Made by a program: the position numbers and the translations under genes
Origin: Pithys albifrons albifrons
Lineage: Eukaryota; Chordata; Aves; Passeriformes; Thamnophilidae
DNA: 64,000 nt
Assembly (NCBI RefSeq): GCF_047495875.1
Contig: NC_092497.1
Coordinates: 74,013,463-74,077,462, forward strand
Direction of reading: 5' to 3'
Part shown: piece by piece, positions 20,236 through 32,077 of the stretch
Layout: each line of letters begins with the position of its first letter
Position numbering within the stretch: position 1 is the first letter of the stretch
The notes under the pieces: generated by a model
Databases searched by the model: none
Told to the model about the DNA's origin: nothing
What the model saw: only the letters and a program-made list of their open reading frames with translations

Positions 20236-22469
20236 AGCTTTCCTTTTTTCTCTGTGTAGATGATGTTTTGTATTGAAGCTTGGTACATCTGAAATTCTAT
20301 GTAGCTAAAAGTATTTTAGTTTAGTTAGCCCCAAACAGGCATAAACCCATATTTAATATAATTTAAATGATTATTCCAGTATCTTACATGGGACTTAAGT
20401 GTTAAGAAAGTACTTTCACAGTGCATTTGTATAGTTGAAAACATCTGTTTTTGAAATGGACTTTCCTGCTTTCAAGTGTTTTACAATTAATATGGGTAAC
20501 GTGTAGGGGGTTGTGTTCTGCCCCTATTGCTATTACATTCATAACAATTAAAATTAAAATTCTCTTTTATGAGTGTTTTATGTAAATGTAAATCGCTGAA
20601 ATATTTCCATAAAAGATACATATACTAACTTTACATAGCTTAATCCATACTGAAAAATTAAAGCTCATGAAATGTTAGGTCATGATTTGATATAGTTTAC
20701 AGAAAAGTTGTAGTGAAGCCTTGGGAAATGGCAACTCTGCTACGATGCAGTCTCAGTTTTTCTGCATGTGTTTTCTGTGGTCAGTGATCAATTAATCACA
20801 ATAGATAGCCTACAATAATTGAGAAGCAGTAACATACAACAATTATCCATGTTGTTACATCACAACTGCCTGGCCCTTCATGACAAGATGCAGAAGTTCT
20901 GTATCAGCACAGGGATGTAGTTCCTATTCTAGGGATCGAATTAATTCCTTGGCATGGTACTACCCAGCAGCTAATTTGTTAGTACTGCAGCAGGTACATA
21001 TGCACTTAATGCTTCCATAGTTCCCCAGGAACAGACAAATGGCAGACCTGCTTGCTCTGTTTTCAGTAATATAGTATAGTAAGTTTACAAATGGAAATTA
21101 GAAAAAAAAATTCTGCCTCTTCAAAGTTAATAGAAGTTCTGTGGATAACCTCTGTAGTGCCAAGTTATTTATCACCTATATATTCTGTTTGCTGTAAGAA
21201 CTGAACTGTACTCATTTGCATCTTCTAATTTTTGATGTTCTGTTCATTGCTTTTTTTCTTTTTCTTCTGAATTTCCTGAAGTGAAGTACTAGTAATTAAT
21301 CTCTAGTCAAAGATTCCAACATTTTTTAATTTTCTACAATGAAAAAAGAAAAAAAAATCCCCCATACGCTCAGATCAGGAATTTTCCACTTGAATTAGTG
21401 AAAATTATTTTAAAAGGAGGTGAATGTAGTGGGAGAGGAAGCAAACTAGTACTTTTCCAATAGATACCTAAAAGCAAATGTACTTTTTCATGAATCGTTA
21501 TTTTTGCCAGTTTCATAAATAAGAATTACAGTTTCTGGAGAGTTGTATGGATTGCATTTTTGAGGTGAAATGGTAAAGTGCATGCATATGAGGATGAATT
21601 GTTTACTTGTCAGTTTAAGGGACAGTTTCTTTTTTCTGTAGGGGAAATATTGCTATTTTCTGACCACAAAACTGCAGTTATAGAGATTTCACTGGGAAGA
21701 AGAGAAATTAGGGATCATGGTTGGTGTAAAACAGGTTAGCAAAAAGTATTTTAGACAGATCTGTCTCCTGACATGTATTTTCACCATTTTTACAAAATCA
21801 TTAGTCTTTTCTGTATTTTTGCAGTTATCAAACAGATCATTGTATTTCCTACAGATAGGAGACTGAATGTATGCTTCCTGACTACTATCCTACACTCCTC
21901 AGAACACTGGAATAGAAAATCACTAAAAGTTTTCAAGTATTTAAGCCTGAATATAAGTAAGGATGTATGAGGCAAAACCTCATTGCAATCCATAACACAG
22001 AATAACTTCAGGTACTTGAAGCCATTAAGATGAAACAATGAAAATTGTAGGATCACTTTGATTATTAGAAGCATAGTCTGTGGTACAAAAGAGTAAGAAG
22101 CAAATGAAAAAATGGATTTTCTGATCCATTTATAGAATTCCAACCTAGTAGAATAAATAAATCAAGGAATGATAAAGAAGAAAATTTAAGAGATTGAGAA
22201 TGGAAAGTAGATCATCAGTATGCACTAAACCTTGAGCTAAGACCTTAGGACTAAGATCATGAGTATGCACTGAGCTACTTGAATAACAAGTAGCTATCGG
22301 TGGAAATGCAAGGATGTTTGGCTTGCAGATAAATGTATGACACCTGCCCCGACCTGTTGAGACTTTGAACTCAAGACAGAATGGCTGTGGATAGCATCTT
22401 TTGCCCTACTGAGTCACACTCTGGGGCAGAAGTGAACATGCCAGATGGAATGTGTGCTGCCCTCTGGTG
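20236..22469. other. Unrecognised intergenic sequence
   Basis: AT-rich, no gene or repeat family recognised. Confidence 0.5.
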
Positions 22470-22925
22470 TATTATGTTGGAGTAAGTCCAGACAAGGTCC
22501 ACCAAGATGATTAGAGGGACATAGCATGTCTCCAGTGAGGAAGGGCTGAGAGAATTGAGAATGTTCAGACCGGAAAAGACAAGACTCAATTGCAGCCTTC
22601 TAGTACCTGAAGGGAGCCTGCAAGAAAGTTGTAGACAGACTGTTTACAAGTGTCTAACAGGAAGGAGGGAAATGGCTTTAAGATGAAAGAAAATATGTTT
22701 AGACTAAATATTAGGAAAAAAATTCTTTACTGTGATGGTGGTGAGGCACTGAAACAGGTTGCCTAGAAAAGTTATGGATCACCCATCCCTTGAAGTGTTC
22801 AAGGCCAGGTTGGATGGAGCTCTGATGAACCTGCTCTAGCGAAAAGTGTTCCTGCCACAGCAGGGGTTTTGGAACTAGACAATTTTTAACGTCCCTTCCA
22901 GCAGAGGCTGTTCTATGATTATATG
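22470..22925 (+). mobile_element. CR1 LINE 3'-end fragment
   Basis: Contains CR1 landmarks: GGAGTAAGTCCAGACAAGG, a TTTAGACTAAATATTAGG block, GGTTGGATGGAGCTCTGATG and a final ACGTCCCTTCCAGCAGAGGC...TTCTATGATTAT end. Decayed, 5'-truncated. Confidence 0.85.
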
Positions 22926-23694
22926 TGCTGCCAAAATTATTGAAGATCAAATTAGCTTTCTAGTGTTGCACAGCATGCTGATCTCTTCAAGTATGAATAG
23001 AAGTTTTATATGTTCATTAAAAGAAACAAAATAACTGAGGTTCCAGAGTAAACTTCACTTTTTACATATTATTGTCTACTACATTGACACAGCATGGTTC
23101 TATTCACATATTTAAAAAGACTGTTACATTCCATACATTCAAATCACTAATTTATGAAATATTGGTCCAACTATAGTATTTTGTGTATACTGACAAGTAA
23201 GCATATATATAGTTAATAGTATGAGGATCTGAACACCTTACATCTTTGAATGTTTGTATTCTCCATGTCTGTGAGGTAGGTAAGCATATTTTTAAGAACT
23301 AAGATAAAAGCAGTGATTTCCCCAAACTGCTATTGGGAATTGAATATCACAGTCTTAAAACTAAGGTTGTAGTTAGTGAATTGGTCTTCCATTCATGTGC
23401 AGGGTTAGTAATATTTTTACTATTAGAAAAGCACATATATAACTTACATTGTTTCTTCTGAGGAAAGGACATCCATTCACTAATTTCAAGCCTCTCTCTA
23501 GAGGCAGATCAGTTCTGCAAAACCTCTGTTAAAAAACCATGAGGAAAGTTATAGCTTTAACGCCACTTTACATACTGAACTACTTCTTAGCCATCTGCTA
23601 GGAATATGTATTTCTAATCTGATAGGTCTTTTTCAGAATAGTTGGTGAGATGGAAAAAATTGGAACCCTGGCAAAACAGAAAAAGCAAGTTTCC
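22926..23694. other. Unrecognised intergenic sequence
   Basis: AT-rich, no gene or repeat family recognised. Confidence 0.5.
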
Positions 23695-23925
23695 CAGTAA
23701 AATAAAATAAAAAAATAAAATAAAATAAAATAAAATAAAATAAAATAAAATAAATTTAAAAGATAAAATAAAATAAAATAATAAGATAAAATAAAATAAT
23801 AAATAATAGAAAATAAAAATAAATATAATAAAATAAATAATTAAAATAATAAAATAAAATAATAACATAAATAAAATCATAAAATAAATAAAACCCATAA
23901 AATAAAATAAAATAACACCCCCCCC
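23695..23925. repeat. (AAAAT)n-type simple repeat, ~230 bp
   Basis: Pentanucleotide AAAAT units, at first regular (23700-23750) and then degenerate with AATAAT variants, ending in a run of eight or more Cs that abuts the CR1 at 23926. On the minus strand it translates to an artefactual Phe/Tyr/Ile-rich frame. Confidence 0.9.
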
Positions 23926-24835
23926 AAAACATTGGCACCTGGACATGATACACCACATGGGATATCCTGGGAGCAGAGGGGACAGTTACCTTCCTCAGCT
24001 TTCTGGTTACACCCCTTTTGGTGCAGCCCAAGGTGTGGCCACAAGCATGCATTGCTGGGTCATGATGAACTTCTCATCAATAAACACACCCAAGTCCTTC
24101 TCCTCAGAGCTGCTCTCAGTCCATTCTCTGCACAGCCTGTATTTGTGCTTGGGACTTGCACTTGGCCTTGTTGAACTTCATAAATGTTCACATGGGCCCA
24201 CATCTCAAGCCTGTCAAGGTTCCTCTGGATGACATCTCTTCCCTTGAGTGTGTTGACCACATCACAGAGTTTGGTGCTGTGGGAAAGCTTGCTGAAGGTG
24301 CACACACTCACTTCCACTGTTTCTGTCACAAGAAAAGATGTTAAACAGCACCAGTCCCAATACCAGCTCCTAAGGACACCACTCTTCTTTGCTCTCCACC
24401 TGGACATTGAGCCATCGAATACAACTCTTTGGATGTGACTAGTCAAGCAGCTCCTTTTCTTCCCTGTGGTGTAGCCATCAAATCCATGTCTCTCCAGTTT
24501 AGAGGAAAGGATGTTGTTTAGGACAACATCAAAAGCTTTGCACAAGTCCAGGTAAATGACAACACTTGCTCTTCCCTTATCTACCAAAGCTGTAACCTCA
24601 TTGTAGAAGGCCACCACATTTGTCATGCGTGATTTGCCCTTAGTGAAGCCAGATTTGTTGGCACCAATCACCTCCTTCTTTTTCATGTGGCTTAGTGTAG
24701 TTTTCAGGAACATCTGCTTCATGGTCTTGCTGAGCATTGAGGTAAGACTAACCAGCCTGTAGTTCCCTGGGTTGTCCCTTTTTTCCTTTTTAAAAATGGT
24801 GAGATACATGTCATCTTAATGAGAACTTCACTGAT
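23926..24835 (-). mobile_element. CR1 LINE fragment, RT region
   Basis: The minus strand holds an open frame (24809-24060) with CR1 RT landmarks: DNPGNYRLVSLTSMLSK, GFTKGKSRMTN, VIYLDLCKAFDVVLNNIL (motif A, Asp kept) and KLERHGFDGY. After motif B the frame is decayed. The YADD segment is unrecognisable, a small deletion lies at about 24050, and homology ends near 23926 before the CR1 3'UTR. It is an older lineage than the full-length copy at 30684. Confidence 0.85.
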
Positions 24836-25074
24836 GCCAGCAAGATCATAGCTCTGCAGGCATGCATATATATCTAACTTGTCCTAACTTGTTTATTTTC
24901 CCTGCTACTTGGTTTTTCACAGAGCCATTTATGTTGGGCCCCAATGAAGGTGACTTTCTGACTGGAAGGCTTGGAATTCCTTTGTGCTGACCTTTGGGTG
25001 TTCTCCTGCCAATGTGCAACCCTTCTCCAGACTCTGGGCATTTTTCACTGACACTGATATCAAATTGCTAGTGT

Positions 25075-25467
25075 TGCCTAAAATTAGGGAAAAACTTTTT
25101 GAGACAGCATTAGTATGGGTAAAGTAGAGAGTAGTTCTTTAATGAAAATTTTCAGATGCATGGTATACATAGGCACACGCCCAGCATATGAGGTATTACA
25201 AATTTACAACACTACTAATAGTTACATCCAACTCATTAATCCCTTAGCCCGCTCCAAGGGTCCTGGGTCTTCCAGCTTATTTTGACTACAATATGTTGTT
25301 CTGTCCTGGTACATGTGTCCCAGACAGGATGTTCTGGCTGCTATCTGACCTCTGAGACAGAAATTCAGGAATGTGGCACAAAGTTAAAAACTGTTAGCTG
25401 CTTTCTCAAATGTGAGAACCTCTACAGCTATATAAAAAAATCTACAGATATATAAAACCCTAAGGCA
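25075..25467 (-). mobile_element. 3' LTR of the gamma-like ERV
   Basis: A 393-bp segment with inverted termini: + strand start TGCCTAAAAT, minus-strand start TGCCTTAGGG, hence TG...CA ends. It lies directly downstream of env and of a polypurine tract. A TATATAAA-rich region is near its 5' (high-coordinate) end. No partner LTR was seen in the window, so no target duplication can be confirmed. Confidence 0.65.
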
Positions 25468-25482
25468 TTATTCTCCCCTTAG
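25468..25482 (-). promoter_or_regulatory. Polypurine tract
   Basis: Minus strand CTAAGGGGAGAATAA immediately upstream of the LTR start TGCCTTAGGG. It sits between the env stop and the LTR, the usual position of the plus-strand primer. Confidence 0.6.
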
Positions 25483-25517
25483 AGACTTGACAACAATTCT
25501 ATCTTGTCTAGTCTCTA

Positions 25518-26697
25518 CTACTTATACTTACCATTGTCACATAAAGATGAGCAGCAACTATAGCATCGAATCACGTAGTAAGCTATTGAACAAACACTAA
25601 TGACAAATATGACTAGCATAAACAGTTGTTTTATCCAGGGCCAGTTTGGTAACCAGGAAGTAATTTTGTTGAAGATATCTTCAAAGGCCTAAGAGACATT
25701 TTTAAGAGTTATGTGATGTAGAGTTTGAGTTTGTTTCCAAATTTCAGCCAAATAATTTGAAATTCTTTAGCTCTGATACGTAAGAACAACAACTGGAGTT
25801 AATGATGGTACACACGCCTCCTTATGAGGCTAATAGAAAATCAAGAGCCATTCTGTTTTGCAAAACCACATGAGACAAACCACAAACTTCTTCTTGCAAA
25901 GCCATAATTACATTTAAAGTATAATTTTCAATATGTTCAATAACAGCTGAAATATTAATGATTGTCTTCTCTAACTCAATTATTCCCAAAGAAGGAATAA
26001 GAGCTTTAACTACACTGTGAAAAGTCATGGGGAGTTCAATGAGATGGTTGCCGGATCTTTTTAGCCTTCTTACCTAAGTTCTTATCCACCCATTTTGTTC
26101 TTCATTTTGATCAAATATCATTATGTTTGGGATTACAGCCCCAAGAGCACAAGCCTGATTTTTATCAAGGAGCAAAACTTTCCATCATTCATCTTTATAT
26201 ATCCAATGCCATCCTGAACTCTGTGGGGGAAACATTCTCCAGGGTGTCTGTGCCAACTTTATTACCATCTTTGGGGCTAATTTTATTTTAGATTCAGTTT
26301 TATGACAATGGAAGGATAATGATCTTTCTGGTGGCATTAACAATCACACAGGGCACTGCATAATTTTCTTGGTCTGGAATTATGCTGCTTAGGGCTATAG
26401 GTAAGTAGGCTTTAGTGACTTGTGTCCAAGTTCCAGATTCTAAACCACTGAGTTGTCACTGCCTCTAGGGGCCTTGCTAATGTTTGTCTCATTCATTAAG
26501 ACACCAATTAAAGGACAGTGGTTATCCTCATCAATTGTTGGCATTTGAATACCAATCCAACAGTCATGTTTGTGAAGAATATTGGTTACATTTTGGACCA
26601 GAGCTACATGTGAATTTTGGTTCCAAATCTGAATCATGGTTTCTAACCATGTAGGTAATAAACACAGAAAGAACAGTCTAAACCACATCATCTTCAT
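25518..26697 (-). pseudogene. env: Retroviral envelope glycoprotein (broken)
   Basis: The start ATG at 26697-26695 opens a signal peptide (MKMMWFRLFFLCLLPTWL) and about 85 codons of the surface subunit before the first stop. The transmembrane subunit is recognisable further on (26028-25822): a heptad-like helix, then the LQNRMALDFLL block followed by a CX6CC motif (C-TIINSS-C-C) typical of gamma-type env. A membrane anchor (KQLFMLVIFVISVCSIAYYV) and a Cys-rich tail ending in TAG at 25520-25518 close the gene. At least two internal stops or frameshifts lie between these parts, so no functional protein is expected. Confidence 0.8.
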
Positions 26698-26719
26698 CTG
26701 TACTAGTTTCTGGTTTTGC

Positions 26720-29600
26720 AGTTGTTCCAGGAGAAGAGGTTTTCTTAACTCTGGAATAGTGAAGCCAGGGTCTTTTGCCTGTAACCTTGACAGTGGTGAG
26801 GGTGATTAGCAGAACCTGGAATGGTGTTCTCCATTTGACTTGTAAAGGATCATTATCCCACCATTTAATATAGACCTAATCTCCAGGCTGGAAAAGATGA
26901 GCATGACTGTCTAATCTTATAGGTCTAGATAACACAACAGATTTCTGCAGTTTCTGCAAAGTAGAATTTAGAGATATTAAACATTTCTGTTAATCAATTT
27001 TCTCCCACATGTGAATGTCTCCCAGAAGATGAGTGATCTGATACAGCTGACCGGGACTTATGTTATCTCTCTGCCATGGTTGCATGTGGATTCATAAGTA
27101 AACCTTTAGGCCAGACCTGAATCCATGATATAGATGTCTCTTGACAGATATTGCTTATTTGTGTTTTTCATACATTTAACTTTGGCACTTGTCTGAGGTT
27201 TGTAAGGAGTATACAGGTCCCAAACAATCCCCAGAATACAACAAACTTCTTCCACTGCTGTTGCAAAAAATTGTGGTTTCTGTCTGATGACATCATAAAG
27301 GAACTCCAAATCTTGGAGTTATATGATTGAGCAAAATTTTTACCACTTCTTTTGCTGTGTTAGTGACACAGGGGTAAGCTTCAGGCCATCCACTGACGTT
27401 ATCAACTAATACCAGTACGTATCTGCATCCTTCTTTACATGGTAACTCAGGAAAATCTATTTGCCAATAATCTTCAGGAAGATCTTCAGCCTTACTTACC
27501 CCTTGTCTACTCTTGCTTGTATCAGGATGGTTCTGACAACAGATTTAACATTTGTTTACTACAGACTGCACAATTTCAGTCATTCTTACTACTATTTTCC
27601 TCAGATGTTTCAAAAGATTTTCAGTTCCCCAATGGGTAGTCTCATGCTCCTGTACAGCTATCTCTCACAGGTCTTGGAGTGAAACTACAACCTGTCCTGT
27701 AGGTGTAACAACCCATCCACTTTCTTGGATTTCAGCTTTCAGGGATTCAATTAACTGTTGGCCTCTCTGATCATAATTTGGAGTAAACCTGAGAGGTCAG
27801 TTTCCTTTTGTGGTGTTACTGTTAGGATACCCTTTTCAGCAGCCACTTTTGCCATTTGATTGATAAAATGATTCCCTAATTCAAGAGTTGTTTTCCCTTT
27901 TTGATGAGCTCTGCAACATCTAACGGCCAACTCTGTAGGTTTCCAAATACCCTGCAGGAGTGCATGGATTTGTTCACCATGTTTGATTCCATTATCCTGA
28001 GTGGTCAGCAGCCCTCTTTCCTTCTTTCCTGCGTGGGCATGTACAACACGAAATACCTAGTTAAAATCAGTCCATATATTTACCTTTTGTCCTTCACTTA
28101 GTTCCAGAGCTCTCCTCAGTGCAAGCAGTTCAGGTTTCTGTGATGACACATCTGATGGTAGGACTTTTGCTTCAATTACCTTGTCCATGGTAGTCACTGC
28201 ATACCCTGTCATTCGCTAACCATTTCAGATGAAATTGCTTCTATATACAAATCCCAATCTGGATTTTCTAGATCTTTGAGATCTTTGAGATCTGGTCTGC
28301 TGGAATAGGCCTCTTCGATGGTCTGTAAATAGTCATGCTCAGGAACACTGTCAGTCAGTGTTGAGGACAAAAACATAGCAAGATTGACAACAGATATTGT
28401 TTTCAGAGTAACATTATCCTGTTCTAACAGCACAGCTTGACACTTAAGCATTCTGCTAGGGGATGACCAGTGACTCCCTGTCTGCTCAAGTACAATTAGG
28501 ACAATATGCTGTCCAAGGGTGAAATTTTGGCCTTCTTGGATCAATACAATAGTAGCTGCTACAGCTTTCAAACATTGTCTAGCTGTTTTGAAAAATAGGC
28601 TACAAGCCCTTCACTGGTTCCTAGGGATCTGTGAAAGCAACCCCAGAGTGACATTCAGTCTCCCATATGTGAACAACTCGAAAGGTTTAGGTAAGTCTGG
28701 CAGTCCTAATGCTGGAGCTGACATGAGAGAAAGTTTCAGCTGTTTAAATGCGGTTTTGGTATGGTCTCTCCATTCCATGATCCCTTTATCAGCCGCTTTT
28801 AATGTTCCATACAGAGGTTTACCTAGCAACCCATAGTCAGGTATCCACAGACAACACCAACATACCATTACCAGAAAAGCTTGCATTTCTTGCATGGTGT
28901 GGGGCTCTGAAAGATGGTAGATGGCTTCCTTCCACTCTGTGCTGCGCTGTCAATGTTCACAGAAGATCTAGAGCCTCAAATGGACCACTGTTTCCATTGC
29001 AATTTGTGCTTTTTTCCTGAGACTCAATACCCACTCTATCCCAAAAAGTTTAACAAATTTACGGTGAACTGGATGCACTCAATTTGATCTCTGGCAGCAA
29101 ATAGGATGTTGCCCACATATTGCAAAACAACTCCATCTGGCTGTTTTCTTCTCTAGTCCTCTAGTTCTTTCATGAGCTGATTTCCAAATATAGTTGTACT
29201 ATTTTTGAAACCCTGGGGTAGGACAGCCCAAGTGAGTTGAGTTCTTCTCCCTATTTCAGGATTTTCTCATTCAAAAGAAAAATAGCTCTTGACTGGGTAT
29301 TTTCATAAGAATGAAGAAAAAGGCATCTTTAAGATCAAGCACAGTAAACCATTCTAAATCATCTGTCAGTCTGGTTAGAAGGGTATAGGGATTTGACCAC
29401 TACTGGATGAATGCCTTCTCGTATTTTGTTACTTGCCCTTAAATCTTTGACTAATTGATAGCTATTACCATCATGAGGGTTTTACTTTGAATCCCAATTC
29501 AGCTCCCAGCTTTGACAGCATATAAAACACATTCACACAAAGTCCAAACATCACATATGGGAACTTTGCTAATTGGAGAAATCTGCTTGACTTGCAAAGG
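26720..29600 (-). pseudogene. pol: Retroviral pol: RT, RNase H and integrase (broken)
   Basis: RT landmarks include a LVKDLRASNK-like stretch, DLKDAFFFI, and LPQGFKNS. The catalytic YxDD box reads YVGN (29119-29108), so both aspartates are gone. The connection/RNase H region is open at 28895-28611 (CLWIPDYGLLGKPLY) and 28571-28209. There, the place where RNase H normally has L-x-x-D-G-S reads LYIEAIS, losing the first catalytic Asp. Integrase core remains at 27309-27106 (WDLYTPYKPQTSAKV, just before the third catalytic residue). A C-terminal integrase segment lies at about 26900-26740. Numerous frameshifts and stops interrupt it. Confidence 0.8.
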
Positions 29601-29620
29601 ATAGACACAATAAAAGTGAG

Positions 29621-30029
29621 GAAGGACTCTGAACACTGTAGCAGTGAAGAAAAAAATTGCTTTTCTTTAAAAGTAAGGAAATGAGCTTAGGAGAGAACTA
29701 CATTTTAATCTTGAAAATCTTAGAATATTTTGGAAGATCATCCTCGGACTGAGTGAGTATAAAGCCATCTCAATTTTAAACTATTACAATAAATGTAAAT
29801 CAAAAGACTGGTACCTGTGTCTTGGGGTCCACCAAGATGGAGAAATGGTTTTTGCACAGCCTGCAAAGGCATTTTCAGGAAAAAGTTGCAAAAGTTTTCT
29901 TTGCTGTCCCCTTACAATTAAAATCATTAGGATCTAGACAAAACCCAGTAGTTAAACTAAGATGTGCAGATTGAAAGTTACCATTTTTCAACTGAAGAAT
30001 TCTGAGTATTTCCATTATTTTCCCAGCTC
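29621..30029. other. Unassigned sequence between ERV and CR1
   Basis: May be more of the degraded ERV (protease or gag side) but no motif could be recognised. Nothing else seen. Confidence 0.4.
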
Positions 30030-30683
30030 TGGTTCTCTCATTTCTGTGAAGGTTTATTCAAGGCATGGAGAAGGCTGAGATGCTCAAGGACTTTTTTAGC
30101 CTTGGTCTTCATCAGGAAGTGTTCCAGCCACACTGCCTGACTTGAAGAAGTCAAAGACAGAGACTGGGAAAAAGTAGAACTTCTCACTATAGAAGATCAG
30201 GTTCAAGACCATTTGAGGAACCAGAAGATACACAAGGTATAGGACCTGATAAGATTCAACCACTGGTCCTGCAGGAACTGGCCAAGAAAATGCTCTCCAT
30301 TATATTCGAGAAGTCATGGCAGTTCTGTGAAGTTCCCACTGAAAAAAAAAAGGGGGGGGGGCGGAAAGGGGAAATGTAACCTCCATTTTTAAAACAGCCA
30401 ATAAGGGAAACAGAACTTCAGTCTGGTCATTCTCCCCTCAGGGCCTTGCAAGATCATGGAGCAGATCTTGGAAAATATGCTAAGATATCTTGAAGATCAG
30501 GAGGTGATTGGTGACAGCCAAGATGGGTTCACTAAGGGCAAATCATGCCTGACAAATTTAGTGACCATCTATTACAGAGTTACAGTCATGGACGAGTGAA
30601 GAGCAGCTGATGTCACCTTTCGGACTTGCGTAAAAAAATTGACACTCTCCCACATGACCTTCAAGTCCAAAGTGCTGCACCTG
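30030..30683 (+). mobile_element. Older CR1 LINE, left part (interrupted host of a younger CR1)
   Basis: Decayed CR1 ORF2: a MEKAEMLKDFF-like stretch, then [14 protein letters not shown], then [14 protein letters not shown] and a broken motif A region ending near CCACATGACCTT. At about 30660 it jumps to AAGTCCAAAGTGCTGCACCTG, which in CR1 lies beyond motif C, so about 300 bp (motif B to C) are deleted. It is then cut at 30683 by the insertion of the younger CR1 and resumes at 35016. An A10-G10 run sits at about 30340-30361. Confidence 0.85.
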
Positions 30684-30995
30684 CCAGGCTTTGTTTGCTG
30701 CTCCTTCAGCTATCAGCAGGCAACTCAGAGGGGAGTTGGAGGTGTGGCTCGCTCGTTAGCAGGAGAGTGAGAAGGCTTTAAAAACATCTCTAAGGATCGC
30801 AAGCGACCTGGTGCACGGCAAACAGGAGCGGGCAAACAGGGGTGTGGCACGTCAGTGAGGGCGTGGCACGGCAGTTTGCACAGGCAGGGCGAACAGGCAG
30901 GGTATAGGCCTAGGTATTTGTGCGGCCCTTTTTTTCTTTTTCCTGTTTGTTTGTTTGTTTCTCTTTTCTACCTTTCCCCACAGTTCAAGGCAGTC

Positions 30996-32075
30996 ATGCC
31001 TCCCAAAAAAATGAAAGCTGTTGCTCCTGTTACCAGTAGAGTGGTGTCAATACAGACAGAACCCTCTAAAAAGGATGCAGCCACTCAGGCCTCTGGCTGC
31101 ATAGACTGTTTGAGCCTGGACCTACTACCAGAGGACAGTGTGAGAAGCACCTGCATACGATGTGAGCAGGTGAACGATTTGCTGTGCCTGGTGGCAGAGC
31201 TAAAGGAAGAGGTGGATAGGCTCAGAAACAAAAGGGAGAGTGAAAGGGAAATTGACTGATGGAGTCACACCATTTCGACTCCTAAGGAAGCCCAGCAGGA
31301 GGTGGTGAAGCCCAGCCCCTCCTGCCATCAGGCAGACAGAACAGACCATATGGATGGGGAGGAATTGAAACAGGTGCCTGGTCGCAGAGGCAAAAACACC
31401 CCCTCTTGACCCCTTTCATCTGCCAGAGTGCCCTTAAAAAATAGGTATATGGCCCTAGACTCAGACAGTCTGTTGGAGGACAGTCAGGAGGAGGATCTAT
31501 CTACAAGGTCTTCTGGTTACCCCCAGCCTACCGGACGGGTTACAACTACAGGTAAGAGGAAAAAGAGAAGGGTTGTTGTAATCGGTGACTCCCTTCTGAG
31601 GGGAACTGAGGGCCCTCTATGTCAGCCAGACCCATCCCACAGGGAAGTTTGCTGCCTTCCCGGGGCCAGGGTGAGGGATATTACCAAAAGACTTCCTAAG
31701 CTTATCCAACCCTCAGACTATTACCTGCTGTTGGTTGTCCAGGTTGGAAGTGATGACATTAATAAAAGGAGTACCAGAGTAATTAAAAAGGATTTCAAGG
31801 CACTGACCCGACCACTTCATGGGACAGGAGCACAGGTAGTAATTGCCTCAGTTCCTGTGCTAGCTGGGATGAATGAGGAGAGGTTTAGGAAAGCCCAGCT
31901 TACCAATAGGTGGCTTAGGGGATGGTGCTATCGTCAAAATTTTGGGTTTTTTAATCATGGGGCAAACTCCGTGTTGCCCAGTCTCGTCAAAGCAGATGGG
32001 CTCCATTTATCTAGGAAGGGCAAAAGAACTCTAGCCCATAAGTTGGCAGGGTTGGTTAGGAGGGCTTTAAACTAG
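30996..32075 (+). pseudogene. CR1 ORF1 protein (SGNH-esterase-like), two stops
   Basis: A single 359-codon frame from ATG (30996-30998) to TAG (32073-32075), interrupted only by TGA at 31257-31259 and TGA at about 31407. Both could derive from CGA by CpG decay. The N-terminus is basic (MPPKKMKAV) and holds a Cys-rich patch (CIDC...STCIRCEQV) followed by a short coiled-coil-like LVAELKEEVDRLR. The C-terminal half is an SGNH/GDSL esterase-like domain: VVVIGDSLLRG (nucleophile Ser), QVGSDDI (block III, where G-x-N would be usual) and KADGLHLSRKGK (D-x-x-H pair). CR1 ORF1 proteins with esterase domains bind RNA and are thought to act in the retrotransposition complex. Confidence 0.85.
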
Positions 32076-32077
32076 GT

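Larger units (their letters stand above)
25075..29620 (-). mobile_element. Degraded gammaretrovirus-like ERV (pol, env, 3' LTR)
   Basis: Read on minus: reverse transcriptase (about 29600-28600), RNase H (about 28250-27900), integrase (about 27420-26720), env (26697-25518), polypurine tract and 3' LTR (25467-25075). The order, the env type (CX6CC transmembrane subunit) and the integrase C-terminal PFQVLL...PWLHYSRVK motif fit an ERV1/gamma-like element. Gag, the primer site and the 5' LTR are not recognisable; they are lost before the CR1 at 30030. Many stops and frameshifts break every gene. Confidence 0.85.

Noticed and set aside
23614..24052. Phe/Tyr/Ile/Leu-rich frames resembling a membrane protein
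   Set aside because: Reverse complement of an (AAAAT)n tract; hydrophobicity comes from T-rich codons.
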